A DNA stretch of 35,920 nt from JAVXAN01 sp036660495 (GTDB lineage Bacteria; Bacillota_I; Bacilli_A; RF39; UBA660): assembly GCA_036660495.1 (NCBI GenBank), contig JAVXAN010000003.1:1-35920 (forward strand), read 5' to 3'. The notes under the pieces are model-generated. The model had not been told where the DNA came from. It searched no databases and worked only from the letters and a program-made list of their open reading frames with translations. Position 1 is the first letter of the stretch. Every line of letters starts with the position of its first letter. Of the stretch, positions 1 to 7,782 are shown piece by piece. The position numbers and the translations under genes were made by a program.

Positions 1-320
<320 letters not shown>

Positions 321-370
321 ATATTTTTGAAATTCAATTTTGTCCTAGCTACTCAAAAAACATGACGTTT

Positions 371-413
371 TGCTCAGTTTTCAAAGATCATTTTTTCCTT
401 TATTAATAAAGGA
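371..413 (-). promoter_or_regulatory. rRNA leader antitermination signal (boxB-like hairpin plus boxA-like element)
   Basis: On the minus strand the 16S leader has a small hairpin (TCCTTT/AAAGGA, 396-413) followed at 371-390 by TGATCTTTGAAAACTGAGCA. The latter resembles the CTTTGAAAACT boxA-type element in Bacillus rrn leaders. The order boxB then boxA between promoter and 16S matches NusB/S10-dependent rRNA antitermination. The assignment is by similarity and position only. Confidence 0.6.
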
Positions 414-444
414 TTTTTACACTTACTTTTGCAAGTGCGTATTA

Positions 445-473
445 AATATACCATATACAATTCGACCTGTCAA
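445..473 (-). promoter_or_regulatory. rrn operon promoter
   Basis: The minus strand reads TTGACA (468-473), a 17-base spacer, then TATATT (445-450). This is close to the vegetative sigma-factor consensus. It lies about 125 bases upstream of the 16S start, which leaves room for the leader. The start site would be near 438. Confidence 0.85.
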
Positions 474-545
474 CACCTTTTTTCGTTTTTTTTACTTTTT
501 TTTTACTTTTTTGTGTAAATAGCTTTTTTTGTATATTTTATATCT

Positions 546-575
546 AAAAAGAGAAGGCTTTTTAGGTTCTTCTCT
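546..575 (-). terminator. Rho-independent terminator after the DUF402 gene
   Basis: On the minus strand AGAGAAG (569-575) pairs with CTTCTCT (550-556) and is followed by a short T run. It sits 20 bases past the stop codon of the DUF402 gene and insulates it from the rrn promoter. Confidence 0.75.
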
Positions 576-595
576 CTATTATATGTAACTTTAAA

Positions 596-1132
596 TTATT
601 TATTTCCTATAATGAGCATATATTTATCATAATACTTCTTGTCTTCATCTTTATTAAACGGGCCGTCTTTTTTTTCGTAAGCAGCAATAAGATTTTTTAG
701 TTCCTTTTTAACAATAAAATCAACTTCATCTGGATAGTTCATCTTTTTACGATGATACTCATACTCTGATTCATCCAGTATTTTATAACTATCGTCTGGG
801 AAAACTCTTAAATCTAGATCATAATCAATATATTTAATATATTTGCCTTCTAATATTGTAGGAGTTGCTATATTACAATAATAGTAAATCCCTTTTTCTT
901 TAAATTGTGTTATGACATTGTACCACTTATCTTTATAATAATAAATTATTGCAGGTTCTTTCGTATACCAAATTCTGCCATCACAGTTGTTTACTTTTGC
1001 TTTACTGTTTCCAAAAACTAAATAGTCCTTATTTACGTCTAATAAGATTGCTTCATCCCAGCTGCGGTGAATAGTACCATCATGCTTGTAACAATGAATG
1101 GTATAGTTATCACCTATTTTCATGTTTTTCAT
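596..1132 (-). CDS. DUF402 / YgaC-type nucleoside tri- and diphosphate phosphatase
   Basis: A 178-aa protein very close in layout to Bacillus YgaC and staphylococcal Ntdp, of the DUF402 family, which hydrolyse nucleoside tri- and diphosphates with divalent metal. Visible family blocks are HRSWDEA near the N-terminus, DGRIWYTKEPA, GIYYYCN in the middle and the acidic YIDYDLDLRVFPD segment, then EYEYHRKKMNYP. Length matches the family (about 175 aa). An ATG also exists at 1147, but GGAG at 1142-1145 lies inside that longer reading and 9 bases before the ATG at 1132, so 1132 is preferred. It is a single-gene unit with its own promoter and terminator beside the rrn operon. The cellular substrate is not evident. 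Confidence 0.88.
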   Translation of the reverse strand: MKNMKIGDNYTIHCYKHDGTIHRSWDEAILLDVNKDYLVFGNSKAKVNNCDGRIWYTKEPAIIYYYKDKWYNVITQFKEKGIYYYCNIATPTILEGKYIKYIDYDLDLRVFPDDSYKILDESEYEYHRKKMNYPDEVDFIVKKELKNLIAAYEKKDGPFNKDEDKKYYDKYMLIIGNK

Positions 1133-1158
1133 TTTAATTATCTCCATTACTAATTACT

Positions 1159-1186
1159 ATTATACTTTATTTAGAGTAAAACTCAA
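1159..1186 (-). promoter_or_regulatory. Promoter of the DUF402 gene
   Basis: The minus strand shows TTGAGT (1181-1186), 16 bases, then TATAAT (1159-1164), with the GGAG ribosome site 14 bases further on. Confidence 0.65.
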
Positions 1187-1214
1187 TAAAAAAACTATTT
1201 ATTGCAACAGTAAA

Positions 1215-1358
1215 GTAAAAGTAGACGTTTTATAAAAAAGGCCAGAACCCTAACTTGATTTTATATTAAATTATGGTTTTATATTTTATATGTATGCAAA
1301 TCTCTTATTATAATAAAAAAGCAGATGTTTCTCTTTTTTAGAGAATGTCTACTTTTAC
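1215..1358. repeat. 12-bp inverted repeat pair bounding 144 bp
   Basis: GTAAAAGTAGAC at 1215-1226 recurs exactly in inverted orientation (GTCTACTTTTAC) at 1347-1358. The 120 bp between contain no gene. The right copy is also one arm of the S41 terminator hairpin and part of a repeat found again near 35750. It may be a MITE-like remnant or a chance product of related hairpins. Confidence 0.5.
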
Positions 1359-1368
1359 AATATCACTT
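1314..1368 (-). terminator. Repeat-family terminator hairpin after the S41 protease gene (copy A)
   Basis: The minus strand has a long imperfect stem with arms at 1340-1353 and 1321-1334, a loop of A residues, and a T run at 1315-1320. It follows the S41 stop codon by about 15 bases. The whole 55-bp block, including the leading AAGTGATATT, matches the clpP terminator at 35744-35795. Confidence 0.75.
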
Positions 1369-1383
1369 CATTAACTATTGTTT

Positions 1384-2655
1384 TTATTCGGTTAATTTTT
1401 TTATTGCTGCTTGAAGTTGATTATCATTTTCGGGTGTTGGGTTAGTTTGATAATCCTCATTTAATTTAACTTCAATTGTTGGCTCAACGCCAACGTCGTT
1501 TATCCATTTTCCTTTTGGTGATAGCCATTTTTGAATAGTATATTTAATCATACCACCAGTTTCTAAATCTTTAGTTATTTGAACCGTACCTTTTCCATAA
1601 GTCTTTTCCCCAATTATTGTAGCACCATATTCTTCCTTTAAAGCAATTGCCATAATTTCTGAAGCTGAAGCACTACCACCGTTTGTTAAAACCACTACCG
1701 GATAATTTCTGCTTTCGTTAGTAGTAGAAGAATGTTTGCTTGTTGTTTTTTGATCAACTATTTGGTAACAAACGGTCCCTTTTTTTAAAAACATATCTAA
1801 CATTTGGGTTACCGAATGTAAATATCCACCAGAGTTTCCCCTTACATCAATTATTAGCGAATCAATATTAGATCCTTCTAATTCTTTAAGCTTATCTCTA
1901 AACTGTAGATAGGTGTTATTTGCAAATGTATTAATTGAAATATATCCAATTTTTTTATTTGAAATATTATACGTGCTTGTTTCTACTGATTCAATAGTTA
2001 TTAATCTTTTAGAGATTTCAAATTTTTTTGTTTCCTCTCCTCTTTTAATTGTTAACTTTGTCACAGGAATTTTTGGATCTTTTATCATTGTTACAATTTC
2101 AGTAGTTGTTTTATCTTTTGACGAAACTCCATTCACGTTTAATATAACATCATTAAATTTCAATCCACTTTCTGCAGCTGGAGAATTTTTAAATACTGAG
2201 AACACAAATATTTCATTATTCTTATTTAAAGCTATTTCCGCCCCAATGCCCTCGTATGCACCGCTCATTACTGCATTAAAGTTTTCTTTTTCCGATTTTT
2301 CAAAATAACTAGTATGTGGATCCTTTAATGATGTTATCATTCCATTTATAGCACCATTTACAAGTTCTTTTTTATTAACTTCTTTATAATACGAATTATT
2401 AATTAAATCATATATCTCTTTAATTACATCTAATTCTTCATTAGATGTAACTTCTTTATTTGTAATGAAATCACCGTTTCTCACTTTATCATTAACAACA
2501 ACAGTACTAAATATTGCTATTGAAACTAAAAACACGCCAATTATAATTAACTGGTACAATTTAAAATTACTTCTTTTGTTGATTTTAATATTTATTGATT
2601 TTATATGATTTTCCATTACTTCATTTATTGATTTTTTATTTTTGCTTTTTTTCAT
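1384..2655 (-). CDS. S41 family C-terminal processing peptidase (CtpA/CtpB-like)
   Basis: A 423-aa serine protease anchored outside the membrane. One N-terminal membrane segment lies at about residues 33-55, a PDZ domain at about 110-190 (GIGAEI, SPAAESGLKFNDVILNVNG), and then the S41 tail-specific protease core with DVRGNSGG. The catalytic region is the SASASE stretch (Ser about 330) and the GKGTVQ lysine (about 355), spaced as in CtpB. The family degrades or trims extracytoplasmic proteins; CtpB acts in sporulation signalling in Bacillus, but the role here is unknown. GGAGG lies 8 bases before the ATG. The gene stands between two terminators as a single transcription unit. Confidence 0.93.
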   Translation of the reverse strand: MKKSKNKKSINEVMENHIKSINIKINKRSNFKLYQLIIIGVFLVSIAIFSTVVVNDKVRNGDFITNKEVTSNEELDVIKEIYDLINNSYYKEVNKKELVNGAINGMITSLKDPHTSYFEKSEKENFNAVMSGAYEGIGAEIALNKNNEIFVFSVFKNSPAAESGLKFNDVILNVNGVSSKDKTTTEIVTMIKDPKIPVTKLTIKRGEETKKFEISKRLITIESVETSTYNISNKKIGYISINTFANNTYLQFRDKLKELEGSNIDSLIIDVRGNSGGYLHSVTQMLDMFLKKGTVCYQIVDQKTTSKHSSTTNESRNYPVVVLTNGGSASASEIMAIALKEEYGATIIGEKTYGKGTVQITKDLETGGMIKYTIQKWLSPKGKWINDVGVEPTIEVKLNEDYQTNPTPENDNQLQAAIKKLTE

Positions 2656-2695
2656 TATCCTGACCTCCGCATATTAAAAGTATAACATAAATACC

Positions 2696-2722
2696 AAAAA
2701 AAAAGTAACAAAAAGTTACTTT
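2696..2722 (-). terminator. Terminator of the YdcC-like lipoprotein gene
   Basis: On the minus strand AAAGTAAC and GTTACTTT pair around a five-T loop and run into more Ts, 7 bases after the lipoprotein stop codon. Confidence 0.8.
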
Positions 2723-2728
2723 AATACG

Positions 2729-3733
2729 TTATTTCCCTACTGGTAATGTTGCAACAGATTGTGCTACTTGAATTAATTCGCTAGTAGATAAAGTGCTAGA
2801 AACCAAATAGTATTCAATGTTATCGCTTATCCAGTTAACTGACGAATCGCCTATTATTGCAACTGTATCAGTTATCATATCTAAATCACCAGACGTTGGA
2901 ATAATTGTTATATCTTCACTTTTACTAGCGCTTTCCTCAACCAACATAAAGGATTGTTCTCCTGCAAAAGTCAAAATTATTCTTGATCCCTTATCTAAAT
3001 CAATTGTTTTTTCAGTTTCTAAATAAGTTCCTTCAGGCATGTACATTGGGTATATTGCTTCTTCTAATATGGTCGTTTTATCTTCTGCTGGTTTTGCATC
3101 TGAAGCTGTTTTCATGTTCTCTTCTAATACAAAATAATCATTTTTAAATTTTGCTTTTAAATCAACACTTTTAAATGATACTCTTATTTGAGCAACATCT
3201 GAAGAATTATATACTACGACTTCTTTAAAGTTTAAATTTTTATCTAGAAACACCTCTTGTTTTACTAAAGTAGGGTTGTTTTTATAATTAACGGTACTAG
3301 AAAAAACATAACCTTTTTTTACTTCTTTCATAATCATTTTAGTATCAGCTTTTATATCATTTATTATAGATTGTAATAGATATGCTTGTGAATTGTTATA
3401 AGGCCACTTACTTTGAAATTTGAAACTCTTGTTTAAGGAAGGCGTTAATACGTACACACCCTCATTATTTTTAAGAATAATTTGCTCGTGATTATTAGTT
3501 TTATTTTTTAAAGATACTCTGTAATTATCTGATTTTTTGTAAGATACTAATACGTCATATTTGTATGAATCATCATTATTTATTAATTCCATCATTGCTT
3601 CTAATTGATATCCTTTTAAATTAGATACTTTTTTATCCAATTTATTAATTACCGTAGTTTTATCATCTTTACCACATCCTGTTAATGAAATGGTACAAAA
3701 CAAAACCAATAAAAGTCCAAAAAACTTTTTCAT
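2729..3733 (-). CDS. Lipoprotein of the LolA/YdcC-like family (sporulation-associated family in Bacillus)
   Basis: A 334-aa lipoprotein with a signal peptide and lipobox (LTGC, lipid-modified Cys 20). The segment reading YRVSLKNK, then GVYVLTPSLNKSFKFQS and NNSQAYLLQSI closely resembles Bacillus YdcC, a LolA/MucB-like family annotated as sporulation protein. The C-terminal third, from about residue 225, is a separate domain resembling DUF4367 (YPMYMPEGTYL at its start). The protein should sit on the outer face of the membrane. It is transcribed alone, divergently from the DUF378 gene, with AGAGGTG as ribosome site. The link with sporulation rests on family membership and on the spo0A gene elsewhere in the window. 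No sporulation-specific promoter could be established. Confidence 0.8.
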   Translation of the reverse strand: MKKFFGLLLVLFCTISLTGCGKDDKTTVINKLDKKVSNLKGYQLEAMMELINNDDSYKYDVLVSYKKSDNYRVSLKNKTNNHEQIILKNNEGVYVLTPSLNKSFKFQSKWPYNNSQAYLLQSIINDIKADTKMIMKEVKKGYVFSSTVNYKNNPTLVKQEVFLDKNLNFKEVVVYNSSDVAQIRVSFKSVDLKAKFKNDYFVLEENMKTASDAKPAEDKTTILEEAIYPMYMPEGTYLETEKTIDLDKGSRIILTFAGEQSFMLVEESASKSEDITIIPTSGDLDMITDTVAIIGDSSVNWISDNIEYYLVSSTLSTSELIQVAQSVATLPVGK

Positions 3734-3760
3734 TCATTCACCTCTTTTTATTTTCATTTA

Positions 3761-3789
3761 ATTATATGGCTTAATTTTTCCATTATTCA
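3761..3789 (-). promoter_or_regulatory. Probable promoter of the YdcC-like gene
   Basis: The minus strand has TGAATA (3784-3789), 17 bases, then TATAAT (3761-3766), 27 bases before the start codon. The -10 is strong and the -35 weak. Confidence 0.5.
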
Positions 3790-3841
3790 TGTATAAAAGA
3801 ACTTTTTTTGATTATTATATTAATAGAAAAAGGAGGTAATC

Positions 3842-4048
3842 ATGAAAATTTTACAAATCATTGCTTTAACCGTAGTTATTGTTGGGGCTTTAAATTGGGG
3901 CTTGATTGGGATTTTTGATTTCGACTTAGTTGCTGCAATATTTGGTGGTGCAAGTGCGCTAGGCTCAAAAATTGTATATGCTGTTGTTGGTATATGTGGG
4001 ATTGTTAGTATAAAAACGCTAGCAGAATTGATAAATGATGTTGATTAA
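3842..4048 (+). CDS. DUF378 family small membrane protein (YuzA-like)
   Basis: A 68-aa protein with two hydrophobic helices and the family-typical GALNWGLIGIFDFDLVAAIFG segment followed by YAVVGICGI. This matches the DUF378/YuzA family of unknown function. AAAGGAGG lies 6 bases before the ATG, one of the strongest ribosome sites in the window. It is one of only two plus-strand genes here and shares a terminator with the convergent truA. Confidence 0.9.
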   Translation: MKILQIIALTVVIVGALNWGLIGIFDFDLVAAIFGGASALGSKIVYAVVGICGIVSIKTLAELINDVD

Positions 4049-4078
4049 AAAAACAGTTTAAATAAAACTGTTTTTTTT
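4047..4078. terminator. Bidirectional terminator between the DUF378 gene and truA
   Basis: AAACAGTTT (4051-4059) pairs with AAACTGTTT (4065-4073), with an A run before and a T run after, so it can act on both strands. The truA stop codon lies inside the loop and the last codons of truA form one arm. Confidence 0.85.
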
Positions 4079-4804
4079 ATAATTTATCTTTACAAGGGTT
4101 AGTCCCTCTGGCGGAGCAGTAACTCCTATTAATCTTCGATCTTTTTTATCAATATATTCTGGAATACAAGTTGCATTTGATTTACCTTCACCAATTTTTA
4201 TAAATAATCCAATCATATTTCTTACTTGATATTTTAAAAAACCTGATCCTAAAAAAGTAATGCTTAATACGTTTTTAGAAACAGAAACTTTTATTTTATC
4301 AATTGTTCTCACCATGTTTTTTCTTAAATCCTGGCTCGATGCAAAAGTAGTAAAATCATGGGTTCCTTCAAGATACTTTGCCGCTTGTTTAATTTTGTTT
4401 ACATTTAACTCTTTTCCATATTGAAATACATATTTTCTTTCAAGTGGATTATACAATCCCATGTTTATTCTATATTCATATAATTTTGATTTTACCATGT
4501 ACCTAGCGTGAAAATCATCTTTAACGATAACTACATCGTTTATTCTAATGTCGCTTGGTAGATAGCTGTTTAAGGCACCTTTAAGCTTAACTGGTGATAT
4601 GTTAGTATCAAAATCAAAATGAGCCATTTGATGAAGAGCATTAACCTTAGCATCAGTTCTTCCAGCCGGAAATATAATTACTTGCCTATTATTAATAGAA
4701 GTAAGAACTTTTTCTATTTCATTTTGAACAGTCCTTAAACCTGGCTGTTTTTGAATGCCATAAAACTCTGAACCATCATATGAAAAGTCTATTAAATATC
4801 TCAT
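4058..4804 (-). CDS. truA: tRNA pseudouridine(38-40) synthase TruA
   Basis: A 248-aa enzyme that isomerises uridines 38-40 in the tRNA anticodon arm. The catalytic aspartate is in the GRTDAKVNALHQ motif (about residues 48-59), and the N-terminal FSYDGSEFYGIQKQP block is typical. Length matches the family. It starts directly after the ecfT stop codon and uses a GGGGTGG ribosome site inside ecfT, so it is the last gene of the ecfA1-ecfA2-ecfT-truA operon, the usual Firmicutes order. In many relatives rplM-rpsI follow; here they do not. Confidence 0.96.
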   Translation of the reverse strand: MRYLIDFSYDGSEFYGIQKQPGLRTVQNEIEKVLTSINNRQVIIFPAGRTDAKVNALHQMAHFDFDTNISPVKLKGALNSYLPSDIRINDVVIVKDDFHARYMVKSKLYEYRINMGLYNPLERKYVFQYGKELNVNKIKQAAKYLEGTHDFTTFASSQDLRKNMVRTIDKIKVSVSKNVLSITFLGSGFLKYQVRNMIGLFIKIGEGKSNATCIPEYIDKKDRRLIGVTAPPEGLTLVKINYKKNSFI

Positions 4805-5548
4805 TTATATTATCCACCCCAAACTTATTACTAAATATAAAAGTATTACTTCAGCCAATAAAAATATTTTACCTTCTTTTGTTTCTTTATATCCATGATA
4901 ATTTGTTCTATTTGTAACGCACCCATAAAATCTTAGTTTCATGGCTTTTTTTACCTTAACAGCCCGTTTATAAGATAGTACTGTAACTGGTATAACCATT
5001 TTATTAACAATTAAAATTGGATTACTATTATATGGCAACCCTCTATATGCCATTGATTTTCTAATTGTTTTAAACTGTTCAAATAATGTTGCAGTAAACT
5101 TAACAGTAGCAGCACAACTTAAAGCTATCTTAGCAACAGGAACTTTTAGCTTTTTTAACTTTGAAAATAGCCCTTCTATTCCCCAAGCAATTTCACTAAT
5201 AGAAGTAGTAAAAGTAATAATTAACAAATTCATTACTATTAAAATAAATTTTACTGAAATAATCATTGAAATTAATAAATCAAACGTAATAAAGAAAGTA
5301 ATAACATAAATTATAACAATAAACCATACTACTTCTAGCAAATTTAATCCGTACTGCTTTAAAGAAATTTGTGATCCTATCATAATAATACCCAAAAGAA
5401 TAACATATAACATGAAGCATAAAGGGTCCTTAATTAAAACAATAATTAATAACGATAGCAGCAGACACATAATTTTCAGCTTTGAACTCATTTTATGTAC
5501 TTTTGAATCTCCAGGAACATACTTAAAAAACGGATATTTATTTTGCAT
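4805..5548 (-). CDS. ecfT: ECF transporter transmembrane coupling protein EcfT
   Basis: A 247-aa integral membrane subunit of the energy-coupling factor module, which joins interchangeable substrate-binding (S) proteins for vitamins or metals to the two ATPases. Several hydrophobic helices are followed by the cytoplasmic coupling helices, with the conserved SMAYRGLPYN motif and, about 35 residues later, AMKLRFYG. The X-Arg-X signatures (YRG and LRF) contact the ATPases. It overlaps ecfA2 by 11 bases and abuts truA, so translation is probably coupled. No S component is encoded in the window. Confidence 0.93.
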   Translation of the reverse strand: MQNKYPFFKYVPGDSKVHKMSSKLKIMCLLLSLLIIVLIKDPLCFMLYVILLGIIMIGSQISLKQYGLNLLEVVWFIVIIYVITFFITFDLLISMIISVKFILIVMNLLIITFTTSISEIAWGIEGLFSKLKKLKVPVAKIALSCAATVKFTATLFEQFKTIRKSMAYRGLPYNSNPILIVNKMVIPVTVLSYKRAVKVKKAMKLRFYGCVTNRTNYHGYKETKEGKIFLLAEVILLYLVISLGWII

Positions 5549-6383
5549 TTTCGACCACCGCCCTTACCAGCTCATTTATATTATTAGGATTTTTCAACGT
5601 AATTCCTACTTCTTCTTGTAATACTTTTTCAAACCTAATAATGTTTGGAATTGGTGCATTATTTTTATAAAGTAAATCATAATTATCAAGAAATTTATTC
5701 TTATTAAACTCACCAATTAAATTCCCTTTATTTAACACAATAACGTTATCAACAATTGGATAAAGCATATCAATATCATGAGTTACTATAATAATTGTTT
5801 TAAAATATCTTACTTTTAGTGCTTTTAATAACTTCATTAAACTTTTTTTACCATTAGCATCAAGACCAATAGTTGGTTCATCTAGTATTAAAACCTTTGG
5901 ATTCGATATTAAAACCGAAGCAATTGCAACAAGCCTTTTTTCACCACCATTTAAATTAAACGGGTTTCGGTAAAGATAGCTTTCATCTAATCCAACAATT
6001 TTTAACGCTTTAATAGTTCTTTGTTTGATTGATCCAGCATTCTGCTTAAATATCTTTGCCGAAAAAGACACTTCTTCTCCTACCGTACTACAAAAAAATT
6101 GTTTTTCTGGAAATTGGTATACTAATCCAACATCGTACCTAAAAACATTAAAGTTGTTTTTAATTTTTGACAAATTATATTTTCCTATAATCACTTCGCC
6201 ATTACTTGGCATAGTAATACCATTCATTAGTTCTAATAAAGTTGATTTACCACTTCCAATTGGACCAATAATGCCATGAATTTTATTGCTATCTAAACAC
6301 AAATTAATGTTCTTTAAAGCCTCCCTTTCACCTTTCATACCTTTGTTATACGTAAAACTTACGTTTCTAAAAATTATTTCCAT
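5538..6383 (-). CDS. ecfA2: ECF transporter ATPase EcfA2
   Basis: A 281-aa ABC ATPase. Walker A is GPIGSGKST (40-48), the Q-loop Gln is 90 (VYQFPEKQFF), Walker B is VLILDE (164-169) and the H-loop His is 202 (VTHDID), all intact. The signature motif is LNGGE (144-148) instead of LSGGQ/LSGGE. That signature completes the ATP site whose other parts come from EcfA1. The gene overlaps ecfT and ecfA1 by about 10 bases each, and GGTG in the end of ecfA1 serves as ribosome site. Confidence 0.94.
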   Translation of the reverse strand: MEIIFRNVSFTYNKGMKGEREALKNINLCLDSNKIHGIIGPIGSGKSTLLELMNGITMPSNGEVIIGKYNLSKIKNNFNVFRYDVGLVYQFPEKQFFCSTVGEEVSFSAKIFKQNAGSIKQRTIKALKIVGLDESYLYRNPFNLNGGEKRLVAIASVLISNPKVLILDEPTIGLDANGKKSLMKLLKALKVRYFKTIIIVTHDIDMLYPIVDNVIVLNKGNLIGEFNKNKFLDNYDLLYKNNAPIPNIIRFEKVLQEEVGITLKNPNNINELVRAVVENAK

Positions 6384-7180
6384 AAGTTCACCACTAAACT
6401 TCTCATATCTAAATTAAAGTTATTATTAGGCTTATATAATTTTAATTTGCGATTTAACTCAATCATAAAAGGTACTTCTAAGCCTATTTTTCTCATTATT
6501 CTTTCTTCTTCAAATATTTCAGGAAAACTACCATCAATTATTATTTTCCCATCGTTTAAAATTATTAATCGGTCTGAATACAAAGTTTCATCTAAGTTAT
6601 TAGTTAAAGATATTATGGTAATCCTTTTTTCCTTGTTTATTTTTTTTAAAATTTCTAGCATTTCAACTTGTTCATTTGAATCTAGCATTGAAAGTAATTC
6701 ATCTAAAATCAGAATTCTAGGTTCTAACATTAGAGCTGAAGCTAAAGCAACCTTTTGCTTTTCACCACCGCTTAAATTTAAAGGTGAACATTTGAGTAAA
6801 CTTTTTATGTTTAGTAGCGTAGATATTTCTTCTAATTTCTTTTTTATCATTGATTTTCTTACCGCAATGTTTTCTAACGAAAAAGCCAATTCATCTTCTA
6901 CCGTTTCTGCGACAAAATAGTTTTCTGGGTTTTCAAAAACAAATCCGATTTCTTTTCTTATTTCAAGTGAATTTAACTTGTTGTATTTTTTTCCAAATAT
7001 TTTTATATCAGCGTGAGTTTTAATAATTCCTGATAAAACTTTTATTAAAGTTGTTTTCCCTGCCCCATTAGGGCCTGCAATAGTAATCCATGAACCTTTT
7101 TCAACTTTTAAATTGAATTTATCATATACAAATTTCTTTTTATATCGTACCATTAAATTATCAATGCTTAAAATTTCCAT
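6374..7180 (-). CDS. ecfA1: ECF transporter ATPase EcfA1, with altered Q- and H-loops
   Basis: A 268-aa ABC ATPase, first gene of the ECF operon. Walker A GPNGAGKTT (36-44), signature LSGGE (136-140) and Walker B ILILDE with the catalytic Glu 161 are intact. The Q-loop reads VFENPENYF, so Glu 83 replaces the usual Gln. The H-loop reads SLTNNLDE, so Asn 194 replaces the His of the usual SITHDLDE. Both changes lie in the same composite site that pairs with the LNGGE signature of EcfA2. The reading frame is uninterrupted. GGAGGTG precedes the ATG and a TATAAT box lies at 7207-7212. Confidence 0.93.
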   Translation of the reverse strand: MEILSIDNLMVRYKKKFVYDKFNLKVEKGSWITIAGPNGAGKTTLIKVLSGIIKTHADIKIFGKKYNKLNSLEIRKEIGFVFENPENYFVAETVEDELAFSLENIAVRKSMIKKKLEEISTLLNIKSLLKCSPLNLSGGEKQKVALASALMLEPRILILDELLSMLDSNEQVEMLEILKKINKEKRITIISLTNNLDETLYSDRLIILNDGKIIIDGSFPEIFEEERIMRKIGLEVPFMIELNRKLKLYKPNNNFNLDMRSLVVNLWK

Positions 7181-7206
7181 AAGATCACCTCCAAATATAA
7201 TGGTTT

Positions 7207-7212
7207 ATTATA
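7207..7212 (-). promoter_or_regulatory. -10 element of the ecf-truA operon
   Basis: TATAAT on the minus strand, between the preceding terminator and the GGAGGTG site of ecfA1. No good -35 is seen at 16-18 bases. Confidence 0.5.
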
Positions 7213-7223
7213 CTAGAAAAAAG

Positions 7224-7247
7224 AAAAAAAAGCTATAGTTAGCTTTT
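7224..7247 (-). terminator. Terminator after the SDR-prepilin operon
   Basis: On the minus strand AAAAGCTA (7240-7247) pairs with TAGCTTTT (7228-7235), followed by a T run. It lies about 75 bases after the prepilin stop codon. Confidence 0.75.
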
Positions 7248-7319
7248 AATAAGCAAGTCATGTTTTAAAGGTTGTTACCACTGATATACTATTATTTACT
7301 AAACTGTACCATTTGTTTT

Positions 7320-7781
7320 TTAAAAATCTCTAACGCCACTATATCCATCCGTTTCATACGATTTACAGCTTATAAATCCTTTAAAGTCATATTTTTTGTT
7401 ATTATACCTTATCCCAACATACCCATTACAATATGAATTTGCCTTAGGATCAGAAATTTTTGCTTTACCATCAATAAGTTTTATACCTTTAAGGTATTCA
7501 TTATTATATAAAAATTCTAAATTAGCATCAGTTAGCCAAACCCCTGAAGATGTTTTTGCCCTTCCTAACATTTTACCTTCATCTGACTCAGGGAAAATTG
7601 TTCCATGGCTATATATTGCTGTTCCCATATCAAATAATTGCTTTTCTAAAATTTTATATTCTTCTTTTCTTGCTGATTTAAGACTACTATTTATAGAAAT
7701 AGTTGAAATTATCATTATAATTGATAAAACAACAATAACTGCAATAAGTTCAATTAGTGTGAAACCATTGTTTTTTTTCAT
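7320..7781 (-). CDS. Type IV prepilin-like protein with C-terminal two-Cys module
   Basis: A 153-aa protein with a class III prepilin signal: a short basic leader, then GFTLIELIAVIVVLSIIM, with the cleavage-site Gly 6 and the conserved Glu at position 5 of the mature helix. A PilD/ComC-type peptidase should process it, and it should be inserted in the membrane or a pseudopilus. The C-terminal part holds Cys 118 and Cys 139 in CNGYV ... ISCKSYETDGY, probably a disulfide. The same module is in the BIG2 surface protein at 30957-32240. No secretion ATPase or prepilin peptidase is nearby. It starts one base after the SDR stop, with GGAG in the SDR end as ribosome site. Confidence 0.87.
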   Translation of the reverse strand: MKKNNGFTLIELIAVIVVLSIIMIISTISINSSLKSARKEEYKILEKQLFDMGTAIYSHGTIFPESDEGKMLGRAKTSSGVWLTDANLEFLYNNEYLKGIKLIDGKAKISDPKANSYCNGYVGIRYNNKKYDFKGFISCKSYETDGYSGVRDF

Positions 7782-7782
7782 T

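Noticed and set aside
396..420. Plus-strand terminator (TCCTTT/AAAGGA then TTTTT)
   Set aside because: No plus-strand gene ends here; position between the rrn promoter and 16S fits a leader hairpin better.
3761..3789. Sigma-G-like promoter (TGAATA ... CATATAA) before the YdcC-like gene
   Set aside because: The spacing between the two elements is about 15 bases, too short for sigma-G as I recall it, and the same bases fit a vegetative -10.
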